A stretch of 64,000 bases of DNA, taken from NCBI GenBank assembly GCA_002897115.2, contig BCIH01000001.1, positions 1,572,267 to 1,636,266 of the forward strand. Direction: 5' to 3'. This stretch comes from Prototheca cutis. Taxonomy: Eukaryota > Chlorophyta > Trebouxiophyceae > Chlorellales > Chlorellaceae. Position 1 is the first letter of the stretch; each line of letters opens with the position of its first letter. The notes under the pieces are model-generated. The model did not search any database and was not told the origin of the DNA. It saw only the letters and a program-made list of their open reading frames with translations. The translations under genes and the position numbers were made by a program. This document shows, piece after piece, positions 11,107 to 21,457 of this stretch.

Positions 11107-14061
11107 ATGAAACTCTGCCTGGGATGGGCGCTGGCTGTCGTCCTGGCCCTTGCGCTCGGCGCGGTAAGCAAGCACTAGAAAGCAGATGCCATGCAAAACC
11201 CATACTGAGGATTGTCTTACTAACGTATGACAATTGTTCTTGCAGAATGGGTGCTCCTCGACGTTCTACGGGCTTCCAACTGCCAGGTGCATTAGGGGGT
11301 GCCCGTTTGTGCGGCCTCCCCGAATGGAGCGCCTGGGACATGGATGTGAACAAGCTGACTCGATTCATTGTTACATGTCACGTCACGCCGCATTCCCTCT
11401 CTCTTGCGCAGAATCGGGGGTGAGGTGACCCTGCTTTCAGCAGCCAGTGCTACTCCGTTCTGCCGGTGCGGACCGGGCGATGGGACGAGCACAACGGACA
11501 ATTGCCTTGCCGACGACCGGCACGGTGGTGAGATCTATGTAGTGTGCTCATTCCACAAATTCGAAACAATGTTCGTCGTGCAGGAAAAAAGGTTTCGCGA
11601 GCGCTGGGGCTGTCCGCACGGCGTCGCTCGGAGCTGTGGGGACCTCGAGCAGGATCCTGGCTCTCGCGACTCTCAAGCGCTGCAGCGAGGATACTTGCCA
11701 GGTCCTGGTGGGCGTGGAGTGCCTTGCCAAGGACCAGAAGCCTTGTGCGCAGGACGCCCTCGGGAACACTGGCCGGAGCAACTTGGGCTGGAACAACTTC
11801 GGGACAGGGAACTCCGGTTACAAGAACATCGGTGCGGGCGGTTGTCCTGAGGGGCACACTTGCCGGGCAGGACAGGTGTTGGAGATTCCACCCGTCCAAC
11901 TAGTCCCGGACTCCTCTCCGCCCACCCACCCACACACCCACCCACACACACAGAAACAATAAAAGACACATTGTTCATCTTGACATTGCTTGCAGGTTCC
12001 AACAATGTGGGCGTTCAGAACTGGGGCTCTGGCAACAAGGGCACCAGGAACATTTGCAACGGCGCGGCTGGCGTGGGCCGGCGCTGTGCAGCGAGCCTGC
12101 TGGCCACCAAAGACACCATTGTTATTAGCACTCCCCCGCCGTCCCCGTCACCGTCCGCGGAGCGCCTGATCGTGCAGAGCGCCGTGTGCAGCAAACTGTC
12201 TTCCAGCAGGGTGTCATGCACCACCTTTGTCCGTCTGGGCCGGATTCTGCCACGGGGCACGATCGTCAAGATTGCCTATACTCTGGGAAGCAAGAGCTTC
12301 ACCACATCCTTTACACCCACAAAGCTGGTGTCATCACACACCACCACCTTCACCGGTTCCTCCACCAGCACGGGCAAGGCAATGGCCAGCTACACGAGCT
12401 CCTCGGGCTCTGTGGTCACATCGGCCTCTGTCTCCACGGAGAGCGACCCCATCGTCGTCGCGCCTGCATCCTGCGCGGGGCCCCACTCTGGCATCGTGCG
12501 CTGCAAGGTCAGGCTGACGCTGTCGGCCATGCCCAAGGACGGCAGCTCCGTATCGGTGACCTACACCCTGGGGGGAAAGAACTTCACGGACAGCTGGCGC
12601 CCAGGCAGCCTGGTCACCGCGCACGGCGCGTCGTTCATGGGGGCCACGACCGCTGAGGGCACAGCCACGGCCTCCTTCACCAGCAAGCACAACGTCCTGT
12701 ACCAGTCTGCCCCCGTCCCACTGACCGACGACCCCATGCTGCCACCGCCGCCAAAGTCCGTGGGCAGCCCGCCGCCTTCCCCGGGAATCAAGCAATCTCC
12801 CCCTCCACACTCTCCGCGCAGCAGGAAATCTCCCCCACCGCCTTCTCACCAGCGCAAGGCCCCCCCTCCACCGCCTTCTCACCAGCGCAAGGCCCCTCCT
12901 CCACCGCCTTCTCACCAGCGCAAGGTCCCCCCTCCACCGCCTTCTCCGAGATCCAGGCGATTCCCCCCACCACCTCCGCCCAGGAAGCGCACTCTCCCCC
13001 CACCGCCTGGGACGATTTCTGTGCAGTCTGCATATTGTACCAACCCTGCCACGGCCACGATCATGTGCCGGGTGCAGATGCGGCTGTCCGAGATCCCGTC
13101 AGACCAGTGGGTGGATCTGACGTACACGCTGGGCAGCTCAAGCTGCACCGACAAGTTTATGACGGCCACGCTGGTGCCACTCCAGACCTCGTACTGCATG
13201 GCCTATAGCACCATCGGCAAGGTCGTGGCCTCATACAAGGACTCGCAAGGCCGGACCATCTCGTCCGGGATGTTTGTGCTCCAGCCAGCCCCGCCCAGCC
13301 CGCCGCCTCCGTTTGTTGCCAGCCCACCACCTCCACCNCCCCCCAGCCCCCCCAGCCCCCCACCGCCATCACTGAGCGGCAGCGCATACTACTACACTGC
13401 GCCCACCAGCTCGGGCTCCTACGCGTACATGCACCTGGAGATCAACACCATAGGGTTTGTGGGGTACATCTTCCAGCTGCAGGGCTATGATGCAGACGGC
13501 AACCTTGTCAAGTCACCAGCCGTCAAGATCAACAGCGCAGGCTCCAACCCCTTTGTGTCCGACCCCTTCACGAGCATGACCAGCGAAGAGATCACCACCA
13601 TCGCACGCTGGTCCGTCACGGCCCAGAACTCGGCTGGGCAGACGATGGCCACGGGGGACATCACCATCCTCCCGACGCCGCCGCCGCCGCCGGTGTTCCC
13701 ACCGCCACCAGCGCTGTCCATCTCGGGATACGCCTACAACCACGATGTCGTCGTAGGTGGCGAGACGTTGACCTACGTCTACCTTTACATTACGCAGACC
13801 AACTTTGTAGCTGCGTCGTTCACCATGGTCGGTCTGGACTCCACACTAGCCCAGTACATCGCGCCGCTGACGGTGCAAAACTCAAACGAGGACAACCCCT
13901 ACATCGACAACCAGTTCTATAATATCCAAACCTATGCCGTCCCCATCGTCACGTACTGGGAAGCCACTGCCAAGACCGCCGCCGGTCTCGAAGTTGCAAC
14001 GGCAAACCTGCCGGTCGTCAGCGCCCCACCAACCGCCCCGGCCCCCCCCCCACCACCCTGA
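11107..14061 (+). CDS. secreted Pro-rich cell-wall glycoprotein with pentapeptide-repeat domain
   Basis: Exon 1 (11107-11163) is a complete signal peptide (MKLCLGWALAVVLALALGA). Exons 2 (11246-11286), 3 (11412-11527), 4 (ending 11831) and 5 (11996-14061) follow; the start of exon 4 is ambiguous (near 11584, 11592 or 11634). The Cys-rich N-terminus leads into nine tandem five-residue units of the form xNxGx across the exon 4/5 junction. Using donor 11832 keeps the five-residue period perfect, which fixes that splice site. Then come repeated beta-rich modules (two near 12150-12720, one near 13015-13280) separated by hydroxyproline-type SPPPP/SHQRK(A/V)PPPPP spacers, and two related C-terminal modules. 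Likely an extracellular-matrix protein of the pherophorin/extensin kind; the modules are not recognisably pherophorin. Confidence 0.8.
12825..12965 (+). repeat. tandem Pro-rich coding repeat
   Basis: Three near-identical units encode PPPPPSHQRK(A/V), differing by a few silent or conservative changes. They form a rigid spacer between folded modules and probably arose by replication slippage or unequal exchange. Confidence 0.85.
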
Positions 14062-15063
14062 TGCACCGTGCCGGTGCTCATGGCCACCAGAATGCTGGCC
14101 CGCCCTCCCTGCTTTGACCAATTTCAGTCTGCTAACCACGTGCAAACTTTCTCCTTCCACGCCAACAAGACCTAAACCAAAAACTTTAATCTGCCGAGTA
14201 CTAATGTTTGAAACCAAATGCATGCCTTATCTTCATTAATGCTGCCGATGCTTGCAAGCTCTTAACCAGTCGATGATGATTATGTTTTCTTTCTCAGAGC
14301 AGACTCAGAGAGGTGCGTGTTGATCGGGGTGCTCGCATTCTCGACAAATTGTCTTCAGGGCCCTCCTACGCCCACCAACCTCGCCCGCTGCACGACAATT
14401 TTATCCCAAATTACTGACGCAGTCTGCGGGCACCTCTGGGAAGGAGGTGGGCGTGCCTGCACGCAGTCCCCTTCCGAAGCACCCCGGAGCGCCGTNCCNN
14501 NGATCGGGCNCTTTGAACAGCGCGGATAGGCCTTTGCAACGNCCNTTCCTTTCANAANTATGTATATTAGAAACATTTAGGAGATCAGGAATNGGANAGA
14601 GCANCTGGTATTNGCGACTGAAGTGGTTTCANGANCACCCNTTACATACCCTTGAGCATGACTGTTGAAAGGTGACTTGTAGGANCCGGGCTCTGTCTTG
14701 TTTGGAGCCTTCTGTACAACCCCGACCATCTGGGATATTCCTCGTGGTCTTCCCTCCGCGTTATTATTACATTGGTGTATTGACAATCCAAAGCAGAACA
14801 CATTTGGTCAGGGAGTTGTAGACAGTTCAGCCTGTCCGTGAACTTGCGCTGCCAGGAGCGTGGAGAGAGTAAGCGGCACCCCTGAGATTTTGCCCGGATT
14901 GTTGCACTCTTCTTGGGNTTGANATCCAGNCAAGGNTAGTGCATCNTCGACGACCTGGTGCTGATATTGCTGTGGGATNGCCGGAAATAGCGNCACTANC
15001 GCTTCTGNNGAGCCNCCAACGCAGAGCAGACTANGGGTTAGAGTTCAGATGCCATTGCCATGA

Positions 15064-15575
15064 AAGCCGGCAGAACTGCATGCATGCTTGCCACGGTATG
15101 ACAGGCCCCCTGCGTGGGTCCAGGCCAAGCCATGGGCAATGGACGCTGTTAGCCAGATGGCCGTGGCATGCATGTGTGCAGGACGACGAGGAAAGCACCG
15201 GCGGCCGGTGGCCCCACCTGACGTCGCAGTCGCTGCTGCGCCGCCTCCCTTATGTGATGGTGGCGCTTGTGTGGGTGCGGGGTGAGCACACACATGCACA
15301 TGCGTGCGCAGCAAGCACACACAGTTTCCACGGGCTGTGGGTCACGCCTACGCCAAGTGCGCCACACCGCAGGTTTGCTCGATGTGCAATAAACCCTTGC
15401 GCCTGGGCGACTGCCCCACCGCCGCGCAGAAGCGCTTTGTCCGGCAGTGTCAGAACGAGGCCTGCGGCGTCGTGCACAACCGCGACAAGAACGCGGCGCA
15501 GAACATGTGCTATGTGGCGATGGGCCTGATCTTCGACGGCGTCCGGCCGGAGCCTTTTGACAAGCAGCTCCCCCC
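15064..15575 (+). pseudogene. Fanzor/TnpB-like C-terminal nuclease fragment, decayed copy
   Basis: The reading frame encodes an OrfB zinc ribbon (CSMC ... CQNEAC) followed by VHNRDKNAAQNM, the RuvC-III motif whose Asp is catalytic in TnpB and Fanzor nucleases. Relative to copy B, a TGA at 15283-15285 replaces CGA (one CpG-type C-to-T change). A one-base deletion near 15570 also shifts the C-terminus past the family stop. The stop could be removed if a short intron (GTGAGC at 15282 to CAG before 15325) is spliced, but the missing 3' base argues for decay. No RuvC-I or RuvC-II residues are identifiable upstream. Confidence 0.72.
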
Positions 15576-15617
15576 CTGCCCCGTGCCTGAGTTCAGCCTG
15601 ACAACCCCCCACCCACC

Positions 15618-15705
15618 AACTTGTCCAGCTACTTATTTCTGCTGGTTATAAAGGAAGCTTTCGCTTCCTCCCTTGATGCTTGAACAGGCATCAATAACCC
15701 CCACC
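15618..15705 (+). other. 88-nt structured block 3' of the Fanzor-like ORF, copy A
   Basis: Three consecutive inverted repeats can pair: CCAGC/GCTGG with an 11-nt loop, AGGAAGC/GCTTCCT with a TTTC loop (GAAA tetraloop on the other strand), and TGATGC/GCATCA with an 8-nt loop. The block is identical to 62481-62568 (inverted), although the adjacent ORF differs by roughly 13%. In TnpB and Fanzor systems the guide RNA overlaps the 3' end of the nuclease gene, so this is a candidate guide-RNA scaffold or transposon end. The RNA itself is inferred. Confidence 0.5.
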
Positions 15706-16077
15706 CTGCATGCACGTCTGTTGCAGAGAAGGGTTTGCCCCAGGGCACCGTCAATGTTGTGTTCATTGCTTGCATGTGTTTGGCCTGCATGATCGATGGC
15801 CAAAATTGGCGCGCGCCATGTTGCATCGCATCGTTCGGCGAGACCGACCGACCGGATGGGACCAAATGAAAAGAGCGGTGGTCTTTAATCTTCCAGCCTC
15901 TCCGCAGACAAGCGCAGACAGAAGTATTCTTCAAGGGATCGCAGTCGCGTCTCGCGATTGCCGAAGCGCTGGGAATTTGGCAGGAGAAGCCAGAGCGTGG
16001 GGGGAAGCCCGCCCCCTCCGCCCACCCCACTCCATCTTTTCTGGTCGGAGGCGCTTACCCGGGCGCTTCCTGGAACA

Positions 16078-18081
16078 ATGTACTATGACAATCATGTGCA
16101 CGCGCAGTTTGCACAGCCTACAAAGGTGCGCCAGGCGGACCCGAGCCTGCCATGACTGCGGCTTGAGAGCGCCAGGAATCACTTCCAGGGCCTGCACCGA
16201 TGTGGCCCGAGGATCGAAGTCCGAGCTGGTCGCAGCTCACCCACATCCCCTCATTGATATCTACAGGTCATCCATCTGCGCAACCTGCCCTTTGAGGTGA
16301 CGGATGAGGAGCTCATCGAGCTCTGCGCGGAGTATGGCACGGTGGTCGCCGTGAAGGGCAGGGTGGGGGAGAAGAAGAACCAGGCGTTTGTGGAGTACAT
16401 GGACCTGCAGTCAGCTCAGGCGATCGTCACCCGATACCAGGGTCCCGTGGACCCAGCCAGGGTAAGCGTTTAAGGGAGGTAGAGTGCAGTGGATGTCCAG
16501 GGTGCCCCAGCAATGACTGGTTTGGCAGTCGATCACGGCGGGGTGCAGGGCCGTCCCGTGCGCTGTGTGCTTGGTATTGCGGGGGTGCAAGATGGCCTCC
16601 CGGCCCCAGGCAGTGCCGGTCAGTCACCACCTGGTCCGCACCTACCCTGCACCTGCAGCTGAGGGGCCGCCCCGTCTTCATGGCATATGCCGGCAGGGAT
16701 CATCTGACCAACGTCACTTCCAGCCAGTCCGCGGCCTCCCCGGTCATCGTTGCCCGCATCACCCAGATTCCGGTGAGCATGCACTTGGGTGGAATGAGGG
16801 CGAGTTGAATGAGGGTGGCGCCCGTAAGGTCGGGACTTCTGACGGTGCTGTTGGCCATCCTTTGTTGCTCAGGACCGCAATAGTGGGGGTTTCGATTATG
16901 TTCATCCGTGCTGTACACTGCTGATGATGCACTGTTTCCAGTGGCAATGCCAGTATGCCCATGCCCAACTGCCCCACGCAATCCTCACCCGCAGGATGCC
17001 CTGGTCGGCCACATGACGATCGAAGTCCTGGGTGCCGTGTTTGGCAGCTTTGGTTCGGTGCTGAAGATGGTGGTGCAGCCCGCTGGAGCTTCCGAGAAGC
17101 TGGCGTTTGTGCAGTATGCAGACCTAGTGACCGCGCGGGATGCAAAGCAGAACCTCCCGGGCAACCGCCTGTCCCCGGCGGCGTTTGCTGCGGCACCGGC
17201 GGCAACGGCTGCTGCCGCACAGCAGACCGGCACATGCTCTGCCGAGTTGGGCACAGCAGAGGCCTCGGGACAAGCGTCGCAGGAGCAGGAACAGCAGGCG
17301 CTGGCTGTCGATGTGAAGGAGCAACAACAAGAGAGAGATGCTGTGACTGACAAGGCGACGCCCCAGGCGGCCGACATCGGTGCGGCCCAGACTGCGACAG
17401 CGGTCTCCGATNAAGCCCCCGCTCAGCAGGCGGAGGCAGGAGCAGCGGAGGAAACAGCCGAATCAGCAGCCGAGGAGGCGCCTGCTTCGGCAGCGGCAGC
17501 AGGGGGTGAGCTCACTGCAGTGGCCCCAGCCCAGGATGGGGCTGCCGATGAGAAGACTCCTGAAACTGCAGAGCCGGCGGCGACGGCTGAGACCACGAAG
17601 GAGGCAGAACCTGAGGCGGCTGCAAAACCCTCGGCGCCGGCGTCAGCTGCAGCACCCACGGTGCCCTCGGTTCCAGCAGCACTGTTGGTGGCGCCGGGCC
17701 CTTCGGCTGCCGAGATCGCGACTGGGCTGCAGGCACAGGGCACGGAGCTTCCCCTGGTGGAGTCGGTTTCTTACTGCGCGCAGCGCAACCTTCTCGTCAG
17801 CGTGCAGAGCACGGCGACGCGTGACTTTACACGGCCCGATCTGGCCTGGGGCGAACCCAACTGGGCATACCTGCGGGGCCTGCTCCCCGCGCCCGAGCCC
17901 GGTGGTGCGACGCGCGTGCTGTCCATCACCTTTGACGCAGCGACGCACCCAGTCACGCTGGAAGGGCTCCACACCATTTGCTCGACCTACGGCGCCGTGC
18001 AGAAGATCCATACCTACGACCGCGACTCAAGGCCCGTTGCGCTGGTTCAGGTCTGTTGGCTTTTATTGTTTGTGTGTGTGT

Positions 18082-18113
<32 letters not shown>

Positions 18114-19025
18114 GTTGAGTGGTTGTTAGGGGGCGGGGGTCTATCTGAAACCCCCAAGAAATAGAAATAAAGCAGGCCAGTCATCTACAACTTTTTGCAG
18201 TTTGCGGACCAGTCGTCGGCGTCCAAGGCTCGGGCCGCACTGGAGGGGCATCCCATGTATGGTGATGGCACCAACATCATGAGGCTTATCTTCTCACGAC
18301 ACAATGACCTCGTCATTCGTCCAGGCGACCGCTCACGTGATTTCGTGCTGCACCCCATGGGGTCACAAGCAGGCACGGCCCTCGCAGCGCCGGCAGCGAC
18401 GACGCAGCCTGCCGCTCCAGCCCAGTCCGCCGTGCCAGTGGCCCGGACTGGTGCCCCAGCGCCCTCTGCGCAGGCGCACCGGCCTGCTGGTTACCAGCCA
18501 TACTACCCGCGGTACGCGGCAGGCGGCGGCTGGCGAGGCGGCGGCGGCTGGGCTGGTGGCGCCGCACAGCCGGCACCGCCGGCGTCCGCGGCCCCGGCGC
18601 CCGCCGGCAGTTACGCACCCACCCCGGGGACCTGGGGCGCTCCAGCGTACCCTCCACAGCAACAAGGGTACCCCGCACAGCCAACGTATCCTCCTCAGCA
18701 GCAACAGGCATACCCCACGCAACCGGGGTACCCCCCGCAACCGGGGTACCCGCCGGCACAGCATTACCAGGGAGCCTATGCACCGCCGCCCCAGGTGAGG
18801 GAGGATGCTTTTGGAGACCCACCTTATTTTTCTTGGGGGGAAAGGGGGGGGCTGCCCTGTTGAATAGCGCTACCCTTGTGTGCAGATTCTTGTGATGGGA
18901 CCTGTGGGACAGCACAGGTTTTTCTTCTGTGTCTGCCCCAGGATCAGAACACCATTGGTCTGAACCCAGCATCCCACTCCATTGTCATGCAGGCTGGCGG
19001 TGGTCCCTACTATCCCACAGCATAA
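16078..19025 (+). CDS. polypyrimidine-tract-binding protein (PTB-like, RRM repeats)
   Basis: Binds pyrimidine-rich RNA and regulates splicing or translation. Six exons (16078-16125, 16267-16461, 16659-16772, 16995-18050, 18201-18794, 18942-19025) join in phase to 696 residues. Exon 1 encodes MYYDNHVHAQFAQPTK and joins to VIHLRNLPFEV, the first RRM of plant PTBs (NQAFVEYMDLQSAQAIV follows). A second RRM (about residues 120-175) has FGSFGSVLKMVV and LAFVQYADL. A long Ala/Glu/Gln-rich linker precedes a third RRM (RVLSITFDAATHPVTLEGL, then FADQSSASKARAALEG across an intron). The tail is Gly/Tyr/Pro/Gln-rich with YPPQ repeats. The linker is longer than in land-plant PTBs. Intron 4 holds a 31-base G run. 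Confidence 0.93.
18082..18112 (+). repeat. poly(G) tract in PTB intron 4
   Basis: Thirty-one consecutive G on the sense strand follow a TG-repeat about 30 bases after the 5' splice site. In RNA it could form a G-quadruplex. Confidence 0.9.
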
Positions 19026-19266
19026 TCGATGCTGGTTCGGGCATCGTGGCAGTCAATTGAGGGCATTCTGGCAGGCTGGCGTGGCCGTTCCGGGCGGTTC
19101 CTTGACCGTGCAGGAGCCGTTGCCTGTAGATGGATCTTTCTTCTGAGGGCAGGGATGCCACGCGTACTTGTGCCAGGCGTTCTGCTTGCCCATGCCAGGC
19201 CAGGCCCAGACGCTGCTGCGTTTATTGCGTGTTGCAACAGACATGCACACTGGCACGAGACAGTGA

Positions 19267-21457
19267 TCACGTAAGCGGGGATCCCAGCTCCCCAGTGGGC
19301 AGGGCCCGGGGCGACCACACCGCATCCTCATCCTCCTCCGGTTCGCCCTCCGCTCCCTGGGTCAGGGTTTGGCGTCGTGGGATGGCTGTTTGGCTGCCTG
19401 TCAATGTCATGATGCCACGTGGGGACAGCCAATCACTCGATGATGCCCACGCTAGGGGAGCAACACGCGGCACTAATGGCGGCTGCATCCTCCGACCGGC
19501 AGCTCCCTTGGCGTCCCACAAGACAGCCGCCGACACGACCTTGCTGCATGCATGCCAAACACCATGAAACGGGAACGCACCTGTCCAAACATTTGGGCAT
19601 GGAGTGCCCGGTAGTCCACTTTGGCCCTGCGTCGGCGGCCTTGAACCACCAGGGCCTCGAAACCGGGTTCCTCGGGCCCTGGCTCCGTCGTCAGGTCAGC
19701 AGATTCTGAAGAAAATTCCCCTCCATTGCGCCGCCGTCGTTTGCCAGTGGGCGGCGTGTTTGAGGGCGTGGATCGACCGGACCTGGCATCTTCACCCGAG
19801 AGTTGGCTGCCTGTATCATCGTGGTCGGTGCCAGAACCCGAGGCCTCACCACTCGCCGCAGGAGCTTCAGAGCCACTGCTGCCGGCACTGTCTTCGTCGT
19901 CGTCACTGCCACTGCCGCTCCCACTGGCCCTGTGCATATTATGCAAGAGCATGGTTGGAATAGGAATACTAGATGCATTCAGCTGATTCCTTCCACTTCA
20001 CCCACTTCAACATACGCATTCCACTCACCCGAAATCAGAGTCTTCTTCATCCTCCGAGGGCAAGTCGGGCCCCAGGAGACCATTTGGCCCTGCAGGCGCG
20101 GCTCCCGCCGCTTCCTCCTCTCCTCCTGCCTCTGGTGGCAGCACTGCTTCCCAGCTGTCTTCCAGGTCGTATTCTGTGTCAAACTCGTCATTTATGAGAG
20201 ACAGCATGTCGACCTTGCGGTCACAGGCTGGGCAGAGCCAGCCCTCATCTTCGGGCAAGGAACCCACATCCAGTGGCGGCACCAGGCACTTGCAATGGTA
20301 TGCCCGATTGCATGGCCCATCACACAGCACAATGTCATTGTCCTGCAGGATTGGGGGCCCATAACTCAGGTGGGTGGTTGCTTGCTTGTGTTGTGGGGGG
20401 GTTTTGGGGGGCAGCGCAAATCTGTTCATTGCTCGTGTCAGCATGCATGCCTGGGTCCCAAATGTCCCACGCACTCCTGGCATCAAATGACATAATCATC
20501 AACACGATCGCACGTCATCTGCCTCTGAGAGGCCACACTTGGAGCAAAAGATGGCGTTGTTATCGAGCTCCCCCTCTTCATCAAACATCTCAGCTGGAAT
20601 GGGCCTGTCGCCCTCTGTGATGGCACAAAGTGGTGGGCATGGGCATGGGAGTGGTGGCTGGGGGCCTCCAAGGCATAGGTTTCAGGGGGTCGGGTACGTC
20701 CCGTATCGCCGCTGTGAATCTCTGCATCCAGTGACCTAGAAAGAATGCCAGGCTTCATGCTCGCCAGGGCAACCCACCCATCCCCCACTCCCAAAACACC
20801 TTGCCTGCTTCATCACAGTATCGGACGCAGTCACGGATGATGGCCTTGCATCTCGCAATCTGCTGCTTGGCCCGCCGAATCTCTTCAAGGGGCCGGACCT
20901 TTTCCCGAGCAGATCCCCGCCACCCTTCTGCATCGTACGCCTCGACCAGTGCCTGTTCCTGCCTGCATACGTTCTTTTGATGGAACATGTTATGCATTGC
21001 ACCAGTGGGATTTATTGGCAGTTGGAGAAGACATGGCAAAGCTCCCCAGCCGCCGGCTGCAGGCCGCCCAGCCGCCTCATCAACTGCCGCCGCCGCACCT
21101 TATCCGGGACAGCTGGTGCCGCACACGGTTGAGCATCTTGTCATAAGCGGATTTTTCCAGCTGATCCGTGTGGGGCACGGTGCGCTTGCGGCGTCTGTCC
21201 CGGGGCCGGGCCCGAAGCGCAGGCGGCAAGCCTGGGTCCAGGCGCTGCCGGCTGGGGGGCCGACTTCGGCGCGAGGACCGCCGCACGTCCTGCGCGCCAG
21301 CCTTGCCATTGGAGGCAGGGGACCGGCGCTTCTTAGCTGCACGTGGAGCCCCGGAGCTCGGTGTCCGGGTCTGCTCCGATCTGCCGGCCATTGGGGATCC
21401 CTCTCCCAAAAGATGGACAGGCGGTTGAGCTGGAGGTGGTGGCTGCACTCCTGTCAC
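19267..21457 (-). CDS. PHD-finger protein related to plant HAT3.1/PRH, without homeodomain
   Basis: Likely a chromatin reader. Six exons (21457-21099, 20962-20805, 20614-20514, 20342-20029, 19929-19581, 19356-19267) join in phase to about 456 residues. A basic N-terminus leads to SAYDKMLNRVRHQLSRI, QEQALVEAYDAEGWRG and RAKQQIARCKAIIRD, the conserved region ahead of the PHD in HAT3.1. The C4HC3 finger follows (FCSKC...LCDGPCNRAYHCKCL...GWLCPAC). After it comes an acidic Ser-rich region and RRRRAKVDYRALHAQMFGQ, matching the HAT3.1 DYKKLYDEEYG segment, then a short acidic end. The homeodomain found in land-plant relatives is absent. Intron 2 is GC-AG (CAG|GCAAGG), required by phase. Confidence 0.88.

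Larger units (their letters stand above)
14336..15820 (+). mobile_element. Fanzor/TnpB-like element, copy A
   Basis: This roughly 1.48-kb block is repeated in inverted orientation at 62360-63844. The left edge is sharp: similarity to copy B begins at CATTCTCGACAAATTG and is absent just outside. The right edge fades near CAAAATTGG...GCCAT. It contains a Zn-ribbon/RuvC-III ORF remnant (15064-15575), an 88-nt hairpin block (15618-15705) and a roughly 700-bp upstream part with many Ns and no recognised gene. Ns sit at matching positions in both copies, which suggests one collapsed consensus of a multicopy family. I see no clear target-site duplication or terminal inverted repeat. Confidence 0.75.

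Noticed and set aside
18885..18916. 32-nt mini-exon in the last PTB intron
   Set aside because: It has AG/GT borders but its length would shift the frame of the final exon, which reads well without it.
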